Below are positions 56,807-64,000 of a stretch of 64,000 nucleotides of DNA, one piece after another. How positions within the stretch are numbered: position 1 is the first letter of the stretch; every line of letters begins with the position of its first letter. Below the pieces are notes generated by a model that saw nothing but the letters and a program-made list of their open reading frames with translations, made no database searches and was not told the origin of the DNA. Both the position numbers and the translations under genes were made by a program. The DNA lies in contig CAKOGP040001758.1 in NCBI GenBank assembly GCA_933822405.4, positions 515,007 through 579,006 of the forward strand. Direction: 5' to 3'. This DNA comes from Cylindrotheca closterium (Eukaryota; Bacillariophyta; Bacillariophyceae; Bacillariales; Bacillariaceae).

Positions 56807-58975
56807 CTAGTCTGCCCAATTGAATAATTCTTCCGGTTCAAACTCATACTCTTCAGAACTTTGCGAATCTTCATCTGAGGAGTAAACGTTTTGCACTCGA
56901 ACTTCAACACCGGTGATACAGTCAAAACCAATGATTTCGGTGTCATGAGTCACCAGCTTTGGCTTGACCACTTGTTCCCGCCGCTTGCGTTCCATGTCAT
57001 AAGCCTTGCGCTGGCCGGGCCGTTCTCGGAAAGATTCCCAAGAGGAATCACTAGAAGACACAGCGGATGCGTCATCCATGTCCACCGTAATCTCGGTTGG
57101 CTTGGGAGTTTCCCTCTTAGGAGGAACCTTGGTGCGGCTGAAGGACTGGGGCTTTGGTTCTTGCCAAGAGACAGAGCTGATGGAAGATTCTTCGGAATCA
57201 GAATCATACGCTGGCTTCTTCACAGCTCGGATGGGCGGTGTGCTGGCCTTTGGCGGTGGTGGTGGCACTGGTCGTCGGATTCCCTTGCCGTCGGCAGACT
57301 GTTGTCGTCGGATTGGCCGTTGTGCTGCGTTCCAAGTGGCACTCTGAAGTGGTGCACCTCCTCTGGCTCGGTCATCAGAGGCTGTGCGGGCTGGAGGTCT
57401 ACGGTCACCAGAGGCTGTGCGGGCTGGAGGTCTACGGTCACCAGAGGCTGTGCGGGCTGGAGGTCTACGGTCACCGGGTTCCTTGTGCCAGCTGTTGTTC
57501 TGTTCGACACCTCTATTAGGAGGATGTCCTAAGCGTTCTCTTGAAGTTGGACGACGTAGGTTTCGTGGGTGCATTCCTTCCAAACTCTTGCTTCTCTGTA
57601 CACCACGCTCTCGATCGAGTTTGTTTTTCTCTGCTTGGGTTCGAGGTTGAGGGCGCTGAGATCGTACTGAGCGATGCCCAGAATGCTGCGAATGTTGGCT
57701 ATTCATAGACATCATAGATTGAGATGGTGCAGGCGCCTTGCGCAATGGTCCATGTTTGGACGTTCGCACCAATCCCTCCATACTATTCGTTTTCTTGACT
57801 CCGGGTCTTCTTACACGGACGCCATCGAGATGACCATCTGAGGGATGCTGCTTTCCTGTGTGCATCATTTCTCGCATGCCTTCCATACTTCTGCTTTTCT
57901 TGACTCTTGGATTTCTCGTTCGTTGTTCAGTGCTGTGTTGCGATCGAAACGAGGATTGCCTTGACATTTCCTCACTGCCGTCTTTAGACGATAATCCTGA
58001 GTGATGGCGACTCAACGGAAGATGGGCAGCTTTGACCAAAGTTGCTTTCGCATGACCCGCGGCATGACCCGCGCCTCGGACTGCTTTCCTCATTTGGTCC
58101 AAGCCATCCATACTGCTGGCCTTCTTGATACCTCGCTTGAGTTTACCCAAGCCTTCTGAACTAAGAGTCTTCTTAATTCCTCGTTTGGGGCTTCTAGACT
58201 TGCGAGAGCTCTTGCGAGAATGGTTGGATGGAGACTGAGCTGGTGCGTTGGTACCAGTTGCCGGAACCTCGTGCAATTCGAGCAAATCAGACTCTCTGAT
58301 GGAAGACTTTTTGAGATTGCTTCCTTGCATTGAGATCTCGTAAAGTGGTTGGCCATCGCCATCGTGGTATACCCTGGATATTTGTACCAGGTAAATGGGG
58401 GCACCATCGCCGGGTTTGTGGAAGACAACTTGGCCAGTTTTGAAGCGAGAACGGCTATCGTCTTCCGCCGCATCGTTGGGCCCTAGTGGTTCGAGATGAG
58501 CGTCATCCGTCTGCTTCTCACGGCCACAATCGTTCAATTTGATTGTGTAGAATGCCTGACCATCTGGACCCACATCAATCTCCAAAATCGTTGCTTTTTT
58601 ATTCTTCTTTCCTTTGGACTTGTACCATACTACCTGGTCGTTTGAATAGCTCTTCGCAGCGTCACCTTCAGAATCATCGTCTTTCAATGCATCATGGTCT
58701 TTCTCGCCAAGGTTAAACAACATGTTGGAGCCCGCCTGCAACTTATTCTTCAGACCTTGTCCAGTCTGATTCAGGCCAGTCTTCAGACCTTGTCCGGTTT
58801 GATTCAGACCAGACTTCAGACCGGACTGAAGCTGGTTTAATTTCGAAAGCTTGCGCCCTCGCTCTGTTGGTACTGTGTCATCCTGACTACTGTTAGGTGA
58901 CACTTTGAATGGTTCGTTTATTCCTCCGTGGGGTGGCATATCTCGTTGAATACCTTTTGTGGAAGTGGAAACCAT
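56807..58975 (-). CDS. Disordered protein with repeated KKxxSMEG phospho-motifs and two SH3-like modules
   Basis: 722 residues in one exon. Near residues 55-85 there is a repeat 'LNQTGQGLK'. Two Tudor/SH3-like modules follow: 'QVVWYKSKGKKNKKATILEI' and 'QVVFHKPGDGAPIYLVQISR', each followed by a 'G-x-Y/P-L/F-Y-x-I' strand. From about residue 265, a basic motif recurs five times: KKTLSSEGL, KKASSMDGL, KKSRSMEGM, KKTNSMEGL and QRSKSLEGM. Its spacing of basic residues and Ser is like sites for basophilic kinases. 'GDRRPPARTAS' is repeated three times near 550. The C-terminus is acidic. It could be a scaffold or chromatin/RNA-binding protein; function unknown. Confidence 0.8.
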   Translation of the reverse strand: MVSTSTKGIQRDMPPHGGINEPFKVSPNSSQDDTVPTERGRKLSKLNQLQSGLKSGLNQTGQGLKTGLNQTGQGLKNKLQAGSNMLFNLGEKDHDALKDDDSEGDAAKSYSNDQVVWYKSKGKKNKKATILEIDVGPDGQAFYTIKLNDCGREKQTDDAHLEPLGPNDAAEDDSRSRFKTGQVVFHKPGDGAPIYLVQISRVYHDGDGQPLYEISMQGSNLKKSSIRESDLLELHEVPATGTNAPAQSPSNHSRKSSRKSRSPKRGIKKTLSSEGLGKLKRGIKKASSMDGLDQMRKAVRGAGHAAGHAKATLVKAAHLPLSRHHSGLSSKDGSEEMSRQSSFRSQHSTEQRTRNPRVKKSRSMEGMREMMHTGKQHPSDGHLDGVRVRRPGVKKTNSMEGLVRTSKHGPLRKAPAPSQSMMSMNSQHSQHSGHRSVRSQRPQPRTQAEKNKLDRERGVQRSKSLEGMHPRNLRRPTSRERLGHPPNRGVEQNNSWHKEPGDRRPPARTASGDRRPPARTASGDRRPPARTASDDRARGGAPLQSATWNAAQRPIRRQQSADGKGIRRPVPPPPPKASTPPIRAVKKPAYDSDSEESSISSVSWQEPKPQSFSRTKVPPKRETPKPTEITVDMDDASAVSSSDSSWESFRERPGQRKAYDMERKRREQVVKPKLVTHDTEIIGFDCITGVEVRVQNVYSSDEDSQSSEEYEFEPEELFNWAD
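57379..57476 (-). repeat. 33-bp coding repeat, three copies
   Basis: The unit encodes GDRRPPARTAS (ggctgtgcgggctggaggtc on the plus strand) and occurs three times without divergence at the protein level, apart from the last copy ending in D. Short exact copies suggest recent slippage. Confidence 0.85.
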
Positions 58976-59309
58976 GTTGCAAAGTTGTTGTCATAAACGG
59001 TGTTCTTTGCCGAAAAGTGAAAGGGACATAGTTCGGGAAAATGCGGTCATCCGGTTTCTTACGGCGGAACTGGTACTGAGGATTGATTTTCTGGTGGGTC
59101 CGATCCTACCGGAATATTACATAACACCGGAGGAACAAATTCAACTGTTCCGGTAAAGAAACAGGCATATATATTGGAGCGCACATAGCGTAGATCAAAT
59201 AATATATATACGATCTATCGTGACGTCATACGTCTGGCCACGCGCCCCGGGGGTGAACAAACGGGGTCGGATACCCCCTTTCGACATTTCAAAATAATCC
59301 AGAATGTTG

Positions 59310-59567
59310 ACTACCGGTACATTGTGTTACAGACGGACGAAGGCCGAGCGGCCTTCGCTGTCAAAAGTAGGTTGTCGATGAGCCAAGAGGCAATGCTGCC
59401 CAGCAGTTTATCGACTGAAATTGATTGTGTTGTGTAATTCAATTTTTCTCACACACGGGATTTCTGAGATTACTCGATCAGTTCGACCCGCTTCACACCA
59501 CAACCACCAAGACAAAAACTCTACGAACAAACACGCAGAGGACGGCAGTAGGCTATCTTAGATAGCG
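59310..59567. repeat. Diverged, shortened copy of the 413-bp repeat
   Basis: The order 'acattgtgttacagacgga', hairpin 'aaggccgagcggcctt', 'cagtttatcgactga', 'attcaatttttct', 'cacacgggatttctgagatt', 'actcgatcagttcgacccgc' and 'ctatcttagatag' matches the unit at 5764-6176, with internal losses. The copy is on the same strand. The outer limits approximate where similarity ends. Confidence 0.85.
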
Positions 59568-59571
59568 TACC

Positions 59572-59582
59572 GTACCTGGTAC
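59572..59582. repeat. GTACC palindrome next to the dispersed repeat
   Basis: gtacctggtac, an imperfectly symmetric element directly after the repeat end. Similar ones lie at 26582 and 46819. Confidence 0.5.
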
Positions 59583-59663
59583 TGTTGAACATAAACAGCA
59601 TCATTGGACACAGTGACATACGTGGAGAGAAGCTCAATTGGCTGTTTTGTTTACCGTATAACA

Positions 59664-60587
59664 ATGAATGTTTCTTTCTTGACAAAGGTGATGCTTTCTT
59701 TTGTCGCGATTTGGCTGATGGCTTGCACGATATTTGCAAAGTATTACCTTCATATGTCTCTAAGTTCTCTCTCAAAGAATGGACATGTCAAATCCTTATG
59801 GGACGAACTGGTGACTTCGCATTCTGTTCGAAGCAATAACTTGAGGAACAAAGCATGGGGCCAATCAAAATTTTCTCTTGGAAAATCGCAGTCCTTTTCA
59901 TCTCTTTCATCCTCTGGATTGATGGGTACCAAGCCGTTTCCCATTCAGCCTCCCGAACAACTTGTCAAGGGAGAATTGATATTGACATTCCCTCTCTTTT
60001 ACAATCGGCAAATCCGTGTTCAGCTACGGCCTGAATGGTCACCTGGATCGGTCGATTACTTCCATCGACTGGTTCAGCATAAATGTGCTTCATGCTCGCT
60101 CTACCGCCTTGCTCGACAACACAGCGATGACCCAGGGGAAGGAGTAATCTTGGGTGTCATGCAAAACTTGAAGTCGGTACCGCTCAATACTCAACGAGGA
60201 ATTTGTCCAGAAGGATCTCATCGTCATTATCACGATCCGGACGCAAATAATGAAGAAAAAGACGAGAACAAAGAAAATGAGGAAGAGAAAAGGAACCCGT
60301 ACGATGACGACAACCCCAGAGAAAATTGCGAAGACTGTGAATGCCAGGGCCCCATCTTGCAGCGAGGAATGGTCGCCTGGGTGGGAGGAGCACCGGGAGG
60401 TCCCGAATTTTTCATCAATCTCTATGAAGATGCTGTCAAGTACGAGGGTTCTCGTCATGCCGTGTTTGGAGAAGTTGTGGACTATGAATCGTTCGACCTT
60501 TTGCAAGAAATCATGGAGGAAAACACTGCTCTTGGTGATTCGCGAGTATTGCATGACGAATTGCATTTCTACATTGATTTGGAATAA
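59664..60587 (+). CDS. Membrane-anchored divergent cyclophilin-like protein
   Basis: 307 residues, starting at 59664 (MNVSFLTKV). An N-terminal hydrophobic helix near residues 8-27 acts as signal anchor (type II). The C-terminal region resembles cyclophilin-type prolyl isomerases: 'IRVQLRPEWSPGSVDYFHRL', then 'GMVAWVGGAPGGPEFFINLY' and 'GSRHAVFGEVVDYESFDLLQ'. A long acidic insert lies between the two parts. The catalytic Arg-Phe pair of normal cyclophilins is not visible, so activity is doubtful. The enclosed Cys residues ('CASC', 'CEDCEC') may form disulfides, and the domain is probably luminal. Similar membrane-anchored proteins are, to my knowledge, common in stramenopiles. Confidence 0.7.
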   Translation: MNVSFLTKVMLSFVAIWLMACTIFAKYYLHMSLSSLSKNGHVKSLWDELVTSHSVRSNNLRNKAWGQSKFSLGKSQSFSSLSSSGLMGTKPFPIQPPEQLVKGELILTFPLFYNRQIRVQLRPEWSPGSVDYFHRLVQHKCASCSLYRLARQHSDDPGEGVILGVMQNLKSVPLNTQRGICPEGSHRHYHDPDANNEEKDENKENEEEKRNPYDDDNPRENCEDCECQGPILQRGMVAWVGGAPGGPEFFINLYEDAVKYEGSRHAVFGEVVDYESFDLLQEIMEENTALGDSRVLHDELHFYIDLE

Positions 60588-60651
60588 GAAAAGAGGATAT
60601 CCGTCGGGGCTATAAATCAACCTAAGGCTGTTGAAGGTGCAAATATTGGGA

Positions 60652-61689
60652 TCAAATATGTCTCTTTTTGGAGCTTGACTTTGAAGACTTGCTGCAGGAA
60701 CCCTTTTTCAAATTCCGCTTTCCTGCTCCCTTCTTGGTACCTCCCGTAATTCCGCAAACTGTTGGGTCTGAACACGGGGTAGAGAACGCAAGCTTCTTTG
60801 CCATCATATTATTGCTTGCTGCTGCAGAACAGTCGTCAGTGGTGCTGACAACTACGGCACTACCATTGTGCTTGGAAGCTACTTTCACACCAATCATGTG
60901 AACTTCAACAGGTGCCGATGCCTTCTTGGTTGGGGGTACGTTTGAATCTGGACCCTTCTTTGGTGCTCCCTTTGGATCAGCTCCCGTGTCTTCGTCTGTA
61001 CCCGAACCTTTTGGTGCTCCCTTAGGTGCAAGTCCTGCCTCTTTCTCAGTGTCTACTCCCTTTGGAGTCCCCTTTGGCTCAGACTCTGTGTCGTCTACAG
61101 CACCCGAGCCCTTTGGAGCTCCCTTTGGTTCAAACTGTGTGTTATCCGCGGCGTCGGAGCCGATATCATCTACTTCACCCGAACCCTTTGGAGCTCCCTT
61201 TGACTCAAACTCTTTGTCATCCATTGTATCGGAATCGGTGTCATCCACTGTACCCGATCCCTTTGGAGCTCCCTTTGGTTCTTCAAGTCCCGTGCTTTCG
61301 TCCAGAGTGCCCAAGTCTTCTGGAGCGCCCTTTGGATCTGTGGATCCTTTTGGGTCCTTGGTTGGTGGGAGCGTGAGCACCAGTGATGGGTCGGGTTGAA
61401 TTGAAAGCATAGTTGGTCGAAGTGAGGGCTGAGCATCCTTGCTGCCCTTCGGATCTCCTTTAGAATCCGCGGGTGCTATAGATGTGACCTCCGGGAGCTC
61501 GTCATTGCCGGGATTGCTAGCGACGCCTTTTTCTTTTCCAACCTTCAAGTCTACTTTTGTTGGTTTCATGGAAGGACTCCAAGTTGGAAGACCAGCATTG
61601 GAGGGCGATTCGCCCTTTAGACGACGCCGATAGGCTGCTCCTGTTCCGAGGTGAAGCAAGAGGATGGTTACTTTCGCAATAATCTTCAT
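60652..61689 (-). CDS. Secreted PKGAPKG-repeat protein with Lys/Ser-rich tail
   Basis: 345 residues with a signal peptide (LLLHLGTGAAY) and then 'RRRLKGE'. The centre has about seven repeats of 'PKGAPKGSG-x-V-D-D-x-(E/D)' with acidic and Ser/Thr spacers. The next 70 residues contain four Cys ('VSTTDDCSAA', 'FSTPCSDPTVCG'). The last 30 residues are Lys/Ser-rich with one Cys, ending 'KSSKSSSKKRHI'. Secreted, repetitive proteins with alternate acidic and Lys/Ser clusters are typical of diatom cell-wall proteins such as silaffins and cingulins. That role is inference. No known domain is seen. Confidence 0.75.
   Translation of the reverse strand: MKIIAKVTILLLHLGTGAAYRRRLKGESPSNAGLPTWSPSMKPTKVDLKVGKEKGVASNPGNDELPEVTSIAPADSKGDPKGSKDAQPSLRPTMLSIQPDPSLVLTLPPTKDPKGSTDPKGAPEDLGTLDESTGLEEPKGAPKGSGTVDDTDSDTMDDKEFESKGAPKGSGEVDDIGSDAADNTQFEPKGAPKGSGAVDDTESEPKGTPKGVDTEKEAGLAPKGAPKGSGTDEDTGADPKGAPKKGPDSNVPPTKKASAPVEVHMIGVKVASKHNGSAVVVSTTDDCSAAASNNMMAKKLAFSTPCSDPTVCGITGGTKKGAGKRNLKKGSCSKSSKSSSKKRHI
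60950..61360 (-). repeat. Coding repeats of the PKGAPKG protein
   Basis: On the plus strand 'ggagctccctttgg' recurs at variable spacing between about 60960 and 61330. Unit length varies from about 60 to 110 bp because the acidic spacers differ. Confidence 0.8.
61676..61689 (-). other. Start codon context of the PKGAPKG gene
   Basis: The minus-strand ATG at 61689 is followed at once by a hydrophobic signal peptide (MKIIAKVTILLLHLG), supporting this start. The preceding run of A on the minus strand (61700-61715) fits an A-rich leader. Confidence 0.5.
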
Positions 61690-62131
61690 GGCACACGTCT
61701 ATTCTTTTTTTTGGACGAACTTGAAAGAGTGAAGCTGCGTGAAATCGAGAGAGGCAAAATTTCAAATTGAATTACCAAGTATGGCTCTACCATGCCATAC
61801 GACGAAAGCGCAAAGTATCGCGGAAGATCCACGGGATTCAATTGGGGGTCTGATTTTTGGACATCAAATGGCTGTTACTCCGCTATTATGCTTTCAACGG
61901 ATGCAGCGAATTTTCAGACTTGTCGAGAAATACTCCTTGGAAACATAGCGCATACGAGACTGTTGTGTATGGACTAACTGGCCAAAAAGGACTGGATGTG
62001 TCTCATCAATTCGGAATACGATTGAACAATTTTTTTAAATCGAGCTAATCATCATCGGCAATCAAAGCACCACGGGTCGTTCGACATCCCAAGCTCTACC
62101 ACGATAGGTATACTACTCTAGACTACTGACG
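61690..62131. other. Intergenic, no gene supported
   Basis: 442 bp between two minus-strand genes. Overlapping short plus-strand frames are not convincing. No other feature is seen. Confidence 0.4.
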
Positions 62132-63049
62132 TTATGAATTCCGACTTTCTTCCTTTCGAACCCATCGTTCGGCATCACAAAACCCTGCTTCGTAGAGACT
62201 TGCTAAGGTTTTGCGCGGAGCAGGACCAACTGCCATTAATCCTAGTTTGGATGCTTGGGCCATGACATTGTGCTCCAGCTTCGGCGCAATGACATCCTCA
62301 CTATGAAATCGGCTTGAATCCAATTGGGATACAACTTGTGGGTCATCGCTAAAGGCGAATGACGACGGATCTCCAAAGGAAAGTAGATTTGGCAGTTCTT
62401 GAGGGCAGACCATGATTTTGATTTCACGATCCACATGGTCTCGAATGTCAGGACACCCAAATCGAAATGCAGGCTCCGTAAAGACGCCATCCATGGTTAC
62501 TTTTGCAATAGGAGATTTTCTCGACCATCCTCTGTTCCATCGTCTTTGTTTCGGGCGGTTGTGGTCAGTGCGTTCAAGGCCTGAATTCATGTAAACGTTC
62601 CATGGTCGATTGCTCGTAAAGTATGGGAACATGCTAGAATCACAAATAGCATTGACGAGCGATTCTTCGGAATTAAACTCCGTTTCCAATTGAGATGATA
62701 TCTTAGGATACACTTGAAGATGTGCTAGTCCAACCAAACCTGGTCGTTCTTGAATGGTTTGGTGAGCGTCTGGACCCAGCAGCCTGTACAATTCCAAACG
62801 GAGTCGAGGCATCAATCCACCCGAAGCCAAAAAGAGGGGATTGCAAGAGGAGGAGACTTTCATGGATGCTTCTAGGGCTTGATGCGATGGGACTTGCGCA
62901 GCGTGAGAAGCCACGGCGATGGCACCTGCCGACGAACCAGCGATTGGAGTGTCCTCGTTGAGAATTCCGTGATAGGCCAAGGATGCCAAGGCACCAAGAT
63001 GATAGGGAAGTAGAAGACCTCCTGGTGATAAAGAAAATCCAAGTTTCAT
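62132..63049 (-). CDS. Patatin-like phospholipase
   Basis: 305 residues in one exon. The oxyanion segment 'LSPGGLLLPYHLGAL' comes first, then the nucleophile elbow 'IAGSSAGAIAVASHA' (G-x-S-x-G), and the catalytic Asp in 'TMDGVFTEPAFRFGCPDI', the patatin Ser-Asp dyad. The length is normal for a single-domain member. No TM segment or signal peptide is seen, so it is likely cytosolic or lipid-droplet associated. Patatin-type enzymes hydrolyse acyl esters of phospholipids, galactolipids or triacylglycerol. Which of these it uses cannot be read. The central insert with many Arg residues near 185-200 (HNRPKQRRWNRGWSRK) is unusual. Confidence 0.9.
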   Translation of the reverse strand: MKLGFSLSPGGLLLPYHLGALASLAYHGILNEDTPIAGSSAGAIAVASHAAQVPSHQALEASMKVSSSCNPLFLASGGLMPRLRLELYRLLGPDAHQTIQERPGLVGLAHLQVYPKISSQLETEFNSEESLVNAICDSSMFPYFTSNRPWNVYMNSGLERTDHNRPKQRRWNRGWSRKSPIAKVTMDGVFTEPAFRFGCPDIRDHVDREIKIMVCPQELPNLLSFGDPSSFAFSDDPQVVSQLDSSRFHSEDVIAPKLEHNVMAQASKLGLMAVGPAPRKTLASLYEAGFCDAERWVRKEESRNS

Positions 63050-63339
63050 ATTGTCTATTACGTTGTTTTATGGTGCAATCAGAGAGAAGGTGTCAGGTGT
63101 CACCGCATGTCATTGATTGCGATATGATTGACAAGATACTAATGATGGCTACAGTTCGTACAGAGCTATCTGTAGTCCCATTTGACTGACTCCTTCGAAT
63201 GGAAAATGCGTCAGCGCAGACAAGAAGTTGAAAGTGAAAGTTTCGTTCATCTCATGATGAGCTGGCCTCAAGGTTGTTTTCTTGGATGCTAATTTGTTGA
63301 CACTGCACAAAGTATCACTTTTAGACCACCTTCATCAAT

Positions 63340-64000
63340 ATGATTTCAAACAACGCAGTACGCTCCGGCGTGGCGCATCAACAAAGACTGTCGAGAAAGG
63401 GAATGCCAATATCAAACAGAACATCAACTTGTATTGTTCGAAAGACATCGACCAACATTATTCGCTCATTTGCAGTGCCATCCCACGTGCAATCGCCCTC
63501 GACATGGCCACGACACATCTCAAGGAAAACGAATAGCGCTAATTATTTTATTGTGAATCCGAAATGGCAACCGATTTCATCTCGAAGGTTGTCTTCGTCC
63601 ACTTCTCCCGCCGAGCGACTCTTTCCGGAAGAACTCAACATCCTCTACGACTCCAAATGCAATGTTTGCAAATTCGAAATGGATTTTCTAGCCAGAAGAG
63701 ACGAATCGCTTGCTATGAAAGCATCACAGCCAAGAAAGCTCAAACTGACTGATCTGGAAGACGAGAGTTACAATTCCAATGACCCCGCAAACGGAGGTGT
63801 AACCTACGCCGATGCCATGGCGTCCATGCATGCCGTAAGACCCGACGGCCAAGTAGTGGAAGGAGTTGCAGTCTTTTCAGCTGCCTACGATTTGGTAGGA
63901 CTGGGATGGCTCTTTCGATTCACCGAGTGGCCCATCACCAAGCCCATTGTCCAATGGGGGTATGATGTGTTTGCAAAGTATCGCACCAGTGTCACCCGAG
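63340..64000 (+). CDS. DCC-family (DUF393) thiol-disulfide oxidoreductase, 3' truncated by window
   Basis: The frame opens at ATG 63340, just after an in-frame TAG, and runs to the window end with 220 codons and no stop. The N-terminal 90 residues are rich in Ser, Arg and Thr and almost lack acidic residues, as in a mitochondrial or plastid transit peptide. From 63619 comes 'LFPEELNILYDSKCNVCKFE', with the D-x-x-C-x-x-C motif of DCC proteins, then 'FLARRDES' and later 'DGQVVEGVAVFSAAYDLVG', which fit the family. The usual Gly of D-G-x-C is Ser here. The reaction and partner are not known. The 5' part up to about 63560 could also be untranslated. Confidence 0.8.
   Translation, partial: MISNNAVRSGVAHQQRLSRKGMPISNRTSTCIVRKTSTNIIRSFAVPSHVQSPSTWPRHISRKTNSANYFIVNPKWQPISSRRLSSSTSPAERLFPEELNILYDSKCNVCKFEMDFLARRDESLAMKASQPRKLKLTDLEDESYNSNDPANGGVTYADAMASMHAVRPDGQVVEGVAVFSAAYDLVGLGWLFRFTEWPITKPIVQWGYDVFAKYRTSVTR

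Larger units (their letters stand above)
58976..59663. other. Intergenic region containing a dispersed repeat
   Basis: 688 bp. No gene apart from the diverged copy of the 413-bp repeat described separately, and AT-rich sequence at 59164-59215. Confidence 0.45.

Noticed and set aside
56891..57650. Plus-strand ORFs with repeats such as CAGWRSTVTRG
   Set aside because: Shadow of the GDRRPPARTAS repeat on the real minus-strand gene.
1..64000. CRISPR array, bacterial operons, riboswitches
   Set aside because: Introns, targeting peptides and gene types show nuclear eukaryotic DNA; no short spaced direct repeats of CRISPR type were seen.

Overview
The window looks like nuclear DNA of a diatom, most likely a raphid pennate species. 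Genes are dense and on both strands, with few short introns (about 60-150 bp, GT-AG). Two proteins carry a secretory signal followed by the 'AxAF' or 'xSFVP' cleavage context used for diatom plastid targeting (30714-32117 and 51296-52135). Several predicted proteins are of kinds common in diatoms: a secreted Lys/Ser-tailed repeat protein, CA-rich leaders, and PIF/Harbinger-type and gag-like transposon remnants. A nuclear 5S rRNA gene is present. The species cannot be named from the sequence alone.

Layout, left half. 1-5323 is the 3' part of a large four-exon gene ending in an alpha/beta-hydrolase-like region. 5351-6785 is a 413-bp tandem array plus a duplicate of that gene's last 135 bp. 7-15 kb holds ordinary single-copy genes: a membrane protein, a CCCH zinc-finger protein, an MgtC/SapB-type membrane protein, methylthioribose-1-phosphate isomerase, a single-TM protein and an NTF2-like protein. 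15-28 kb is the most unusual accessory region. It has six same-strand paralogues of a small protein with TIR-like sequence hallmarks, split in the middle by a decayed Harbinger transposon, a gag-like ORF and a 10-N assembly gap.

Layout, right half. 27.5-36 kb has a Ser/Asp-rich single-TM protein, a Gly-zipper protein, a plastid-targeted SET methyltransferase, a tandem pair of SDF2-like ER proteins, a mitochondrial carrier and a 5S rRNA gene. 36.5-38.3 kb is a ferric-reductase/NOX-type oxidoreductase. 38.8-46.8 kb is a pair of enormous ubiquitin-like polyproteins with 10 and 20 UBL units, followed by a SPRY/META-like protein. 48-64 kb contains an LRAT-like protein, a TLDc protein, a Ctr-type copper transporter, a Kv channel, a DHHC palmitoyltransferase, a phospho-motif repeat protein, a divergent cyclophilin-like membrane protein, a secreted PKGAPKG-repeat protein, a patatin-like lipase, and the start of a DCC-family thiol-disulfide oxidoreductase cut by the window edge.

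There is no operon logic, as expected for a eukaryote. The main functional themes are local gene-family expansion (TIR-like cluster, UBL pair, SDF2 pair) and divergent gene pairs sharing short intergenic promoters. Best candidates for something undescribed are the TIR-like tandem family with its shared upstream motif, and the non-cleavable poly-UBL pair. Splice sites and domain calls were read by eye; no database search was possible.
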